Shown: in pieces, positions 46,915-57,810 of the stretch
How positions within the stretch are numbered: position 1 is the stretch's first letter
Layout: every line of letters begins with the position of its first letter
Assembly: GCA_964649825.1 (NCBI GenBank)
Contig: CAZYQW010000069.1
Span: 1-64,000, forward strand
Origin: CAZYQW01 sp964649825
GTDB taxonomy: Bacteria > Planctomycetota > B15-G4 > JADJEK01
Direction of reading: 5' to 3'
Length of the DNA: 64,000 nt
Program-made: the position numbers and the translations under genes
Notes under the pieces: model-generated
What the model was told of the DNA's origin: nothing
Seen by the model: the letters and a program-made list of their open reading frames with translations, nothing else
The model's database searches: none

Positions 46915-48277
46915 TCATCGAGTCGAGGTCGCACCAGCGCGACCCGGACCAATCGATTCACGCGTATCGCTCGAGCACCATTCCTCCAGGATTTCAGTCG
47001 TTCTTCTGGCCGCGCCGCGCGCCTGCCGGAGCTCGGCACGAATCGCTTCGCGTCCGTCGTCGTCGCGCGACAGGCGGTTCTGTATCGCACGCACCAGCGC
47101 CGGCTCGTCGGCCACCACCTCGATCGCCCCGATCGACTCCAGGAAGAGGACGTCGGATCGCACGTTGCGGTGATGAGGACCGACCAGGGTCGTCGTTCCC
47201 TGGAGCGCCGGCTCGAACACGTTGTGTCCACCGATCCCGTCGATCAACGACCCCCCTACGATGGCGACGTCCGCCGCCCCATAGAGATCCGCGAGCTCGC
47301 CCATCGTGTCGACGACCAGAACCGTCCAGTCGCGGTTCCGATCGGGCTCGCGGCGAAACCTCGTCAGCCGTACGGGATCAAGCCCGGCATTTTGTAGGTT
47401 TCGTTCGGCGTCCGCAAGGCGCTCGGCATGTCGCGGCGCCACGATCAGGCGGATTCGTGCCGTTTCTTCCCGCCTCACCGTGCAAAACGCCCGAGCGAGG
47501 CGCTCCTCTTCTCCTGGATGGGTGCTTCCGGCCAGTAGGATCCGATCTTCCCCCGCGATCGCGAGGGTCGCGCGCAACTCGTCGCGGGACGAGGAGCCAT
47601 GGTCCGGCACGTCGAGCTTGAGATTGCCGGTCACGACCACCCGCTCCGGCGCGATCCCGAGGCCGACGATCCGGTCGGCGTAGATCTGGTTCTGGACCGC
47701 GAACCGTGCGACGCGGTCGAGCCCGACCACCCGCCGGACGATGCGTCGCGCGTAGCGGCGGGAGGAACGCAGTTCCATCCGTCCGTTCGCGACCATGATG
47801 GCCGTACCCCGACGCGCACACTCGGCCAGGAGCCGCGGCCAGAGCTCGAGCTCCACCAAGACGATCACGTCCGCGTCGACGGCGGCAACGACGCGCCGGA
47901 CGGGTAGGAAGAGGTCGAGCGGAAGGAGGAACCGGATGTTTCCGGCCAGGCGCCGCCGCGCGACCTCGACGCCCGACGTCGTGGCGCTCGAGACCACGAC
48001 CTGCAGGTCGGGCCGCGATTCCTGGATGGCATGCACCAGCGCCGCCACTGCCGTCATCTCTCCCGCCGACGCTCCGTGGATCCAGATCCGTCGCGCCGCG
48101 CCCCGAGCCGGCGGACGGCGGATCGACAGTCGCTCGGCAAGCCCTTTTCGATACCTCTCGCGCGTCGCGACGCGAAAGAGAAGGTACGGCGACAGGAGGA
48201 TCAGCCCGACCCACTGAGCGAGCTCGTAGACGAACAGGAGCACCTCGTCGGCGGGCGACGGCGGGTGGGGTCGGATC

Positions 48278-48285
<8 letters not shown>
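46915..48285 (-). CDS. waaA: KDO transferase (WaaA/KdtA)
   Basis: About 456 residues. N-terminal membrane anchor (VLLFVYELAQWVGLILLSPYL), then RIWIHGASAGEMTAVAALV (the H/W-x-x-S-x-G-E catalytic region), VLVELELWPRLL, FAVQNQIYADRIVGLG, VVVTGNLKLD, LLAGSTHPGEEE and VGGSLIDGIGGHNVFEPALQ. These are the canonical GT30 landmarks in order. It adds 3-deoxy-D-manno-octulosonic acid to lipid A, implying a lipopolysaccharide-type outer membrane. The start is uncertain: GTG 48285 overlaps the end of secA by 8 bases, while GTG 48243 gives a family-typical N-terminus. The frame to 48528 runs through secA. Confidence 0.9.
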
Positions 48286-51316
<3,031 letters not shown>

Positions 51317-51512
51317 CGGTGCGGGGGTTTCCGGAGGAACGTTCCCTCTTCGAGTCGCTCCTCTTGTTCGCGCGTTTTCAGGTTCGAACGGAACAGGCGA
51401 AATTAGCCGGGGTTGGACACGAAGTCAACGTGGCGGAGAGGCCGCCAAGCGTCCACCACGACTCCACCGGGAGCCGCCGGAGCCGGAACGGCTCGGGGGC
51501 TCGCCGTCGAGG

Positions 51513-52349
51513 TCAGCAGACCTGCGACTCCGGCCGGCTCGCGGGGTCGATCATCGCGTCGAGGAAACGGAACAGCGCCTCGGCCTGGAACGGCTTGACG
51601 AGGAACCCGTCGGGGGCCGCCGCACGCGCGAGCTCGATCGCGCCGGCCGTCATCAGGAGGATCGGGATCCTCGCGCGCGCGGGATCGGACTTCAGGCGCT
51701 CGCACGCCTCGAGCCCGTTCACGTGCGGCATCTCGACGTCCATGAGGATGAGCGCGTGCCGGTCCGGATCGGCGAGCCTCAGGGCTTCGCGGCCGTCGTT
51801 CGCGCGGTCGACGGCGTAGCCCTTCAGCAGGAGCAGCTCGGCGATCGTGTCCTGGATCGCGCAATCATCCTCCGTGAGCAGGATCGTGAGTCCCTTGTCC
51901 TCCTCGCGCTCGACCGGCGTGCACGCGACCAGTCCCTGGAGATTGACGGTGGTCGGAAGACCGCAGCCTTCCCACGCCGCCTCGATCTGCTGCTTGATCG
52001 CCTGATTCTGAGCCATCAGGCGCGCGAGCCTGGGGTCGTCGGCCGCCCCGAACATCTGGTCATGCGTGTCGACGGTGAAGAAGAACTCGTCGCGATAGAG
52101 ATACTCGACGAGCCGCAGCTTCATGAACGGGTACTCGGAGTTGCCCAGCCGCAGCGCGTACCGGCGCACCCCATCCTGACTCGGATCCGACTCGTCGAGG
52201 AACGCGTCGAGCACGGTCACGATCGAGTCCGCGTTGTTGACGCCAGGTCGCGGCAGGTTGGCCGGCGGCGTCTTCGACCGGTAGGCGATCTCTAGGTAGA
52301 GATCGATCGCACGGTGAAGATGATAGACCGTGATCTCTTCCAGTCTCAT
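51513..52349 (-). CDS. Response regulator with unusual N-terminal domain and C-terminal receiver
   Basis: 278 residues. Residues 154-275 are a receiver domain: acidic pocket Asp161/Asp162, phospho-acceptor Asp204 in ILMDVEMPHVNG, Thr234 in LLMTAG and Lys252 in LVKPF. Residues 1-105 form a separate domain starting MRLEEITVYHLHRAIDLYLE (helical) with YALRLGNSEYPFMKLRLVEY, which I do not recognise. A linker (VNLQGLVACTPVEREEDKG) joins them. Most response regulators have the receiver first, so the order here is reversed. No DNA-binding domain is present. No kinase is adjacent; the orphan kinase at 7.6 kb is a candidate only. The ATG 52349 begins the recognisable protein; upstream frame to 52475 is low quality. 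Confidence 0.85.
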   Translation of the reverse strand: MRLEEITVYHLHRAIDLYLEIAYRSKTPPANLPRPGVNNADSIVTVLDAFLDESDPSQDGVRRYALRLGNSEYPFMKLRLVEYLYRDEFFFTVDTHDQMFGAADDPRLARLMAQNQAIKQQIEAAWEGCGLPTTVNLQGLVACTPVEREEDKGLTILLTEDDCAIQDTIAELLLLKGYAVDRANDGREALRLADPDRHALILMDVEMPHVNGLEACERLKSDPARARIPILLMTAGAIELARAAAPDGFLVKPFQAEALFRFLDAMIDPASRPESQVC

Positions 52350-52351
52350 CC

Positions 52352-52378
52352 GTCGACTCGGTTGACTCGGTTGACTCT
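52352..52378. repeat. Three 9-bp direct repeats just upstream of the response regulator
   Basis: GTCGACTCG, GTTGACTCG and GTTGACTCT follow one another directly before the start codon (52349). They could be a short-tandem slip or a protein-binding array near the ribosome site. Confidence 0.6.
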
Positions 52379-52516
52379 CTGCTCGAGGAATTGAACGGGG
52401 GCTGAACGGAAACCCTTCCACAGTATCGCCTTGGCCGCGGTCGCGACGCGAGCGGAAGCGACCGTTCGCGCACAAACTGTCCGAGTAGCGTACGGAGACC
52501 GGACGCCCGCTTCGAG

Positions 52517-53449
52517 TCAGGTGGATCCGGGGCGTCCCAGCTCCAGCGTGCCCACGAGGTCGCGGACGTGCGCCACCCCGGATTCCTCGAGCAGCCCCGG
52601 CAGCTCCGCCAGGATGGTGGGGATCACGCGCGGATCGCGAAACGACGCCGTTCCGACCTGTACGGCGCTCGCGCCGGCGACCATGAACTCGAGCACGTCC
52701 TCGGCCGACGAGATCCCGCCGATGCCGATGAGGGGCAGCCCGGGGACGGCACGCGCGACTTCATGCACAAGACGCAGCGCGATCGGCTTCACGGCCGGAC
52801 CGGACAACCCTCCGAACCCGTAGCCAAGGCGCGGGCGCCGCGTCCGCCAGTCGATCGCGAGCGCGCGCAACGTGTTGATCAGCGACACCGCGATCGCACC
52901 CGCTTCCTGCGCGGCTCGTGCGATCGCGACGATGTTCTCCGCGTCGGGAGCGAGCTTCACGATCAGCGGAAGCGGCGTCCCACCCCGGACGTCGCGGACG
53001 ATCCGCGCCACGACCGCCGGATCGCGAGCGAATGGAAGGCCGCCCGCCTCGACGTTGGGACAGGAGATGTTCAACTCGAGCGCGTCGATCCCCGGCGTGT
53101 CGCCGATGAGCTCGCCGACCCGCGCCCATTCGTCGATCCGTTCGCCGGCGACGTTGATGATCAGCCGATCCGCGCGTCCTGCCACGGCCGGCAGCGTCTC
53201 CGCGAGGTAGCGCTCGATCCCTTTGTTCGGCAGCCCGATGGAGTTCAGGATGCCGCCGGAGACCTCGACGATGCGCGGCGGTGGGTTGCCGGCGCGCGGA
53301 TGCAAAGTGATCGTCTTGACCAGAAGCGCACCGAGAGCACGAGGATCGACGAACGTGGCGCTCTCCAGGGCCTGGCCGAAGCAACCGGACGCCGAGATGA
53401 GCGGGTTCTTCAGCTCGAGGGGGCCGATCGTGACGTCGAGTCCGAGCAT
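52517..53449 (-). CDS. pyrD: Dihydroorotate dehydrogenase (class 1B-type)
   Basis: 310 residues. FMN barrel with NPLISASGCFGQALE, LLVKTITLHPRAGNP, NSIGLPNKGIE, and the class 1 active-site Cys130 in LELNISCPNVEAGG. Lysine in PLIVKLAPDAENI and the phosphate loops PLIGIGGISSAEDVLEFMVA and ASAVQVGTASF follow. Class 1B enzymes use NAD through a PyrK partner, which is not in the window. It oxidises dihydroorotate in pyrimidine synthesis. Four bases after lspA on the same strand. Confidence 0.93.
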   Translation of the reverse strand: MLGLDVTIGPLELKNPLISASGCFGQALESATFVDPRALGALLVKTITLHPRAGNPPPRIVEVSGGILNSIGLPNKGIERYLAETLPAVAGRADRLIINVAGERIDEWARVGELIGDTPGIDALELNISCPNVEAGGLPFARDPAVVARIVRDVRGGTPLPLIVKLAPDAENIVAIARAAQEAGAIAVSLINTLRALAIDWRTRRPRLGYGFGGLSGPAVKPIALRLVHEVARAVPGLPLIGIGGISSAEDVLEFMVAGASAVQVGTASFRDPRVIPTILAELPGLLEESGVAHVRDLVGTLELGRPGST

Positions 53450-53453
53450 CGCG

Positions 53454-53951
53454 TCAATCGGCGCCGTCCGGCCGGGCCGGGAAGAAGATCATCTGGATCG
53501 CCAGGAGGAAGACCCCGACGCAGATCGCGCTGTCGGCCACGTTGAACGTCGGGAACGGGTCGAACGGCGCGACCCCGAAGTCGAACTTCAGGAAATCGCG
53601 CACGTGGTCGTAATAGAGCGAGTCGAAGATGTTGCCGATCGCGCCGCCCATCACCATCCCGAGCGCAGCGATCGAGAGGCGGTCGGTGGCCGGCGTCTGG
53701 GCCAGGATCACGAAGATCACTCCGACCGCGAACAGCCTCACGATGCGGAGGATCCAGGGGTTCCAACTCTGGCCGACGCCCCACATGCCGCCGGTGTTCG
53801 TGTGATGGATGATCTCGAAGACTCCGTCCTCGATCACCTCGATGCGCTGGTGCGGATGGGGCAGCTTCTCGAACACGAACGCCTTCGAGGCAAGGTCGAG
53901 GCCGAGCACGACCACCGCGATCACCAGGAAGACGACGTGCTTTCGACCCAT
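53454..53951 (-). CDS. lspA: Lipoprotein signal peptidase
   Basis: 165 residues, four membrane helices. Conserved regions: the N-terminal VLGLDLASKAFVFEKL with Asp; TNTGGMWGVG; and catalytic Asp pair in GGAIGNIFDSLYYDHVRDFL and FNVADSAICVG. It cleaves prolipoproteins after lipid attachment, for instance the lipoprotein at 30.4 kb. The ATG at 53951 begins MGRKHVVFLVI; the frame extends to 54158 without homology. Cotranscribed with pyrD. Confidence 0.95.
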   Translation of the reverse strand: MGRKHVVFLVIAVVVLGLDLASKAFVFEKLPHPHQRIEVIEDGVFEIIHHTNTGGMWGVGQSWNPWILRIVRLFAVGVIFVILAQTPATDRLSIAALGMVMGGAIGNIFDSLYYDHVRDFLKFDFGVAPFDPFPTFNVADSAICVGVFLLAIQMIFFPARPDGAD

Positions 53952-54109
53952 GATCACGCGCTTCTCTCCTCTGGTCGCCACGCGCTCGCGCGCAATCCCG
54001 GGCGGTTCTTCGACGTTGGAGGCCGGACGCTCGGACGCCGGACGCGCATCATCGTTCGCGGCCTGGTTCCTCGCGGCAACCGGCGACCGAACGAAGACTC
54101 CGACACCTC

Positions 54110-54919
54110 CTAGAACCGTTCGGCCTGCGCCTGGCAGGTCACGCAGAACGGCGTCCAAGGCAGAACCTCGAGCCTCGCGACGGGGATCGATTGCTGGCAG
54201 GACAGACAGATTGCGTATTCGCCGTTCTCGATGCGGAGGAGAGCCTCGTTGATCTGATGGACGACCTCCTCATCGTTCTCGATGAGGCCGAGCGTGAACT
54301 CCTGCTCGTAGTTGTCGGACCCGTGGTCGGCCATGTGGTTCGCGCTGGTGTCCTGGCCGCTCGTCTTGAACGCCTGGGATTCCATGCTGCGCAGGTCGCC
54401 GACCAGCGCGTCCCGCTTCTCCAGGAGCTGGAGCTGGAACGACGTGATCTGCGCCCGCTTCAACGTTGCCTTGGGAGCCTTCGACTTCGGTTTCGATCCA
54501 CTGCTGCCCCGGCGAGGGACGATGGTCCGGGCATCGCCGCGCGCGGGTTTGGGTTGAGCCGCGGGCCGCTTCGTGGAGGGAGACGCCTTGGGGACCTTCT
54601 TCATGGACTTTCGAGCCGCTGGCTTTTTCGAGACCGACTTCTTCGCGGCCGTCTTCTTCGCGACCGCCTTCTTCGCGACCGCCTTCGTCATGCTTCGCGC
54701 GCTGGTGGATGGTTTCTTCGCGACCGCCTTCGTCATGCTTCGTGCGCTGGTGGATGGTTTCTTCGCCACCTTTTTCTTCTGCGGGGCCGCTCGCTTCGTC
54801 GTCGTTCTCGCGGCCTTGCCGGCCGTCTTCTTCCGACGTGTCGACAACGACCGGGCCTTGGAGACCGCCTTCTTGGACTTCGCCTTCGTCGGTTTTGGAG
54901 TGGCTCTCTGTTTTGCCAT
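54110..54919 (-). CDS. DksA/TraR-family protein with long histone H1-like basic tail
   Basis: 269 residues. The C-terminal ~100 residues are a DksA/TraR domain: a coiled-coil part with LLEKRDALVGDLRSMESQAF, SDNYEQEFTLGLIENDEE and HQINEALLRIENGEY, then a C4 zinc finger with Cys238, Cys241, Cys259 and Cys262 and RLEVLPWTPFC between. Residues 1-150 are rich in Lys, Ala, Ser, Thr and Pro (KKAVAKKTAAKKSVSKKPAA), like bacterial histone H1-type tails, and include two copies of a 15-residue unit KKPSTSARSMTKAVA. DksA relatives bind RNA polymerase; the tail suggests nucleic-acid binding (inference). The ATG at 54919 starts MAKQRATPKPTK, with GAAAAGAAG upstream. Confidence 0.85.
   Translation of the reverse strand: MAKQRATPKPTKAKSKKAVSKARSLSTRRKKTAGKAARTTTKRAAPQKKKVAKKPSTSARSMTKAVAKKPSTSARSMTKAVAKKAVAKKTAAKKSVSKKPAARKSMKKVPKASPSTKRPAAQPKPARGDARTIVPRRGSSGSKPKSKAPKATLKRAQITSFQLQLLEKRDALVGDLRSMESQAFKTSGQDTSANHMADHGSDNYEQEFTLGLIENDEEVVHQINEALLRIENGEYAICLSCQQSIPVARLEVLPWTPFCVTCQAQAERF
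54674..54763 (-). repeat. Two tandem 45-bp repeats in the DksA-like gene
   Basis: 54674-54718 and 54719-54763 are identical at 44 of 45 positions and encode the duplicated basic unit in the protein tail. The duplication is 15 codons, so the frame is kept. Confidence 0.9.
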
Positions 54920-54964
54920 CTTCTTTTCGAGCGTCCGCCTTCGAAGCCGTGTAGTTCGCCCTAA

Positions 54965-54994
54965 GATGGTGGGGAAATATAGGTTGCCACCATC
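54965..54994. promoter_or_regulatory. Dyad in the dksA-like/xerD divergent gap
   Basis: GATGGTGG (54965-54972) and CCACCATC (54987-54994) flank 14 AT-rich bases that include TATAGG (54978-54983), a possible -10 toward xerD. The placement suits an operator controlling both genes. No other feature in 54920-55029. Confidence 0.35.
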
Positions 54995-55029
54995 CAACTT
55001 CAAGGATCTCTCGCCTGGAAGCGACCGCT

Positions 55030-55944
55030 TTGGACGACTTGATCAGTGAATTCCTCACTTACCTATCGGCAGAAGTCGGCGTTGCCCGGCCGACAATAGA
55101 CGCTTACGGCCGCGATCTCGATCTCTATCGGCAGTCGCTCGCGGCATCAGGAATTCGGTCGATCCTCGTTCCGAACGCCGATCCAATCATCCGTTTTCTG
55201 GAATCCCAGCACCGGGCCGGCGCGGCGGAGACGACACTCGCGCGCCGACTGGCGGCGATTCGCATGCTCTACCGCTACCTGCTCGAGACCGGGCGGATGC
55301 AGCGGGACATTCGACCATCAGGGGGAACCCCTCGCGTGTGGGCTCGGCTGCCGAAGGTGCTCGACCCCGATGCGATCGAACGTCTGATCACCGCGCGCCG
55401 CGGAGACTCCCCCCGCGCCTGGCGCGACCGGGCCATGATCGAGCTGCTCTATGCGACCGGCTGCCGCGCGTCCGAGCTGTGCGGCTTGACGTTGGATCGC
55501 GTCCACCTGGAGTCGCGCTTCGTGCGCTGCCTGGGCAAGGGATCGAAGGAGAGGATCGTCCCGATCGGCCGGCGGGGGATCGAGGCGATCGCGCAGTACC
55601 TCGAGCACGGCCGACCCGCCCTGGTCCGGCCGGGCTCCCCCACCCCGGCCCTCTTCCTGACGCGCACCGGACGCCCCCTCGACCGCACGAACCTCTGGCG
55701 CGTCGTCAAGCAAGCGGCGGTCCACGCCGGGATCCCGCCGTCCGCGGTGACGACGCACACGCTCCGCCACTCGTTCGCGACGCATCTGTTGGAGAACGGC
55801 GCCGACCTTCGCGTCGTCCAGGAGCTGCTCGGCCACGCGAGCGTCGCAACGACCGAGGTCTACACGCACGTCGATCGGAAGCGGCTGCGCGAGCTGCACG
55901 AGCGTTTCCACCCGCGTGCGACGCGGGCTCGACCGACACCGTAG
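55030..55944 (+). CDS. xerD: XerC/XerD-type tyrosine recombinase
   Basis: 304 residues, standard for chromosome-dimer resolving recombinases. N-terminal SAM-like core-binding domain (about 1-95), then the catalytic domain with Arg146 in ATGCRASEL, Lys173 in GKGSKER, His243 and Arg246 in THTLRHSFA, His269 in LLGHAS and nucleophile Tyr278 in TEVYTHV. All six expected residues are present. It should resolve chromosome dimers at a dif site during division. The start is a TTG at 55030 with GGAAG upstream. XerC and XerD cannot be told apart with certainty here. Confidence 0.92.
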   Translation: MDDLISEFLTYLSAEVGVARPTIDAYGRDLDLYRQSLAASGIRSILVPNADPIIRFLESQHRAGAAETTLARRLAAIRMLYRYLLETGRMQRDIRPSGGTPRVWARLPKVLDPDAIERLITARRGDSPRAWRDRAMIELLYATGCRASELCGLTLDRVHLESRFVRCLGKGSKERIVPIGRRGIEAIAQYLEHGRPALVRPGSPTPALFLTRTGRPLDRTNLWRVVKQAAVHAGIPPSAVTTHTLRHSFATHLLENGADLRVVQELLGHASVATTEVYTHVDRKRLRELHERFHPRATRARPTP

Positions 55945-55958
55945 AACCACGGGCTCGA

Positions 55959-57806
55959 TCAGCGGGGCGGCTCGACGTCCCCCCCGAAGTAGCGGACGAT
56001 CTCCCGCGCCGCCTTCCGGCCGATGCCCGACACGGCCGCCAACTCCTCCTCGGTCGCCTTCTTGATTCCTTCCAGGTCGCCGAACCGCAGCAGCAGGACC
56101 CTCTTGCGCGTCCTCCCGAGCCGCGGGATCGCGTCGAGCGGAGACGCGAGGCTCGTCTTCCCCCGGCGCTTGCGGTGGTACGCGATCGCGAACCGGTGCG
56201 CCTCGTCGCGGACGCGCTGAAGGAGCATGTTCGGGGCCGACGACTGTTCCAGCACGAACGGTGCGCCTTCGCCCCGCGTGAAGACCCGCTCCTCCTCGCC
56301 CGCGCCGAGCACGAGTCCGCGTCCGCGGCGGTCGCCCTTCGCGAACGCAATCAAGTCGACGCCGGTCACGCCGAGACCGTCGAGCACCGCTCGCGCCACG
56401 TTCCACTGCCCCTTGCCGCCGTCGACGACGATCAGATCGGGAAGCGTTCGTTCCTCGATCGCCTTCCGGTAGCGCCGGCCGAGCACCTCGCGCATCGATG
56501 CGTACTCGTCGTCGGGAGCGGCGTCGCGGATCCGGAAGTGCCGGTATCCGGTCTTGTAGGGCTCCCCCTCCTTGAACGCGACGCAGGACGCGACGGTGTC
56601 CCTGCCACCCGTCGTCGACACGTCGAAGCACTCGATCTTGAGCGGCGCGCGTGCGAGCCCAAGGACGTCCTTCAACTCCTCGAGGACGCCGGCCGTACGC
56701 CGGCGCTTGTCGGTCGAGGCGAGCAGGGCAAGTCGCGCGTTCTCGCGCGCGAGCTCGAGGAAGCGCACCTTCTCGCCGCGCTTCGGCAGGCGCACGAACA
56801 CCTTCGCCTCGCGCTTCTCCGACAGCCAATCCTCGAGCGCGACCCGCCCGTACGGCTCGGCTGGCACGAGGATCTCGCTCGGCACCGGACGTCCATCGCC
56901 GTAGAACTGGGTCAGGAACTCGGAGATCAGCTCATCGTCGGGCAGGTCGTGATCGAACGTGAAACCGACCGTGCTGACGATCTTGCCGTCTCGTCCGAAC
57001 AGGACGCAGATCTCCGTAAGCCCGCCCTCGCGCCAGACCCCGACCGCGTCGACGTTGGACAGGGCGCGCGTCTCGACCTCTTGGCGCTCCAGCGACATCT
57101 CGACGCTCTTCAGGTAGTCGCGCAAGACCGCGGCCCGCTCGAACTGCAGCGTGTCCGACGCGCGTTGCATCTCGGCGCGCACAGTCTGGATCACCTCGCT
57201 CGATTCGCCCTTCAGGATCCGCACCGCCCGCTCGACGTCGCGCGCGTAGTCGGCCTCGGAGATCAGCCCGACGCACGGCGCCGAGCAGCGCCCGATCTCG
57301 TGCTCGAGACACGGCCGTGTGCGGCTCCGGAAGTCCGAGTCCTTGCAGTCCCGGAGCGGAACGAACGAGCGCAGGAAGCGAAGCGTGCGACGCAGCGCTC
57401 CCGCGTTCGCGTACGGGCCGAAGTAGCGGGCGCCGTCCGGCCGGATGCGACGCGTCGGGAGGATGCGCGGGAACGGGTCGCGTTCGTCGATCCGAAGGTT
57501 CAGGAACGTCTTGTCGTCGCGCAGCCGCAGGTTGTACAGCGGCTTCATCTTCTTGATGAGGTTGTTCTCGAGGAGGAACGCTTCCTTCTCGGTGCGCGTC
57601 ACGATGAACTCGAGGTCGGCGACTTTTCGGTCGATGAACCACGTCGCAAGACGCGCGTCCCTCGCCGCGCCGAAGTAGGAGCGGACGCGATTCTTCAGCG
57701 ATCGCGCCTTGCCCACGTAGAGAAGCTGCCCGTGCGCGTCGCGGAAGAGGTAGACGCCGGGGTCGCGCGGGAGCTGGGTCAGCTTGCGCTCGAGCGTGGC
57801 GTTCAC
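55959..57806 (-). CDS. uvrC: Excinuclease ABC subunit C
   Basis: 615 residues. GIY-YIG nuclease domain at the N-terminus (PGVYLFRDAHGQLLYVGKAR), the Cys-rich segment RPCLEHEIGRCSAPCVGLI, a UVR motif near residue 200 (RASDTLQFERAAVLRDYL), the RNase H-like C-terminal nuclease with IECFDVSTTGGRD and VVDGGKGQWNVA, and a final helix-hairpin-helix VSGIGRKAAREIVRYFGG. It makes both incisions around a lesion in nucleotide excision repair. Starts 4 bases after uvrB; convergent with xerD. Confidence 0.97.
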   Translation of the reverse strand: MNATLERKLTQLPRDPGVYLFRDAHGQLLYVGKARSLKNRVRSYFGAARDARLATWFIDRKVADLEFIVTRTEKEAFLLENNLIKKMKPLYNLRLRDDKTFLNLRIDERDPFPRILPTRRIRPDGARYFGPYANAGALRRTLRFLRSFVPLRDCKDSDFRSRTRPCLEHEIGRCSAPCVGLISEADYARDVERAVRILKGESSEVIQTVRAEMQRASDTLQFERAAVLRDYLKSVEMSLERQEVETRALSNVDAVGVWREGGLTEICVLFGRDGKIVSTVGFTFDHDLPDDELISEFLTQFYGDGRPVPSEILVPAEPYGRVALEDWLSEKREAKVFVRLPKRGEKVRFLELARENARLALLASTDKRRRTAGVLEELKDVLGLARAPLKIECFDVSTTGGRDTVASCVAFKEGEPYKTGYRHFRIRDAAPDDEYASMREVLGRRYRKAIEERTLPDLIVVDGGKGQWNVARAVLDGLGVTGVDLIAFAKGDRRGRGLVLGAGEEERVFTRGEGAPFVLEQSSAPNMLLQRVRDEAHRFAIAYHRKRRGKTSLASPLDAIPRLGRTRKRVLLLRFGDLEGIKKATEEELAAVSGIGRKAAREIVRYFGGDVEPPR

Positions 57807-57810
57807 GGCG

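Noticed and set aside
55030..55944. Tyrosine recombinase as a phage or island integrase
   Set aside because: Length and motif spacing match XerC/D, no tRNA or att repeats flank it, and neighbours are housekeeping genes.
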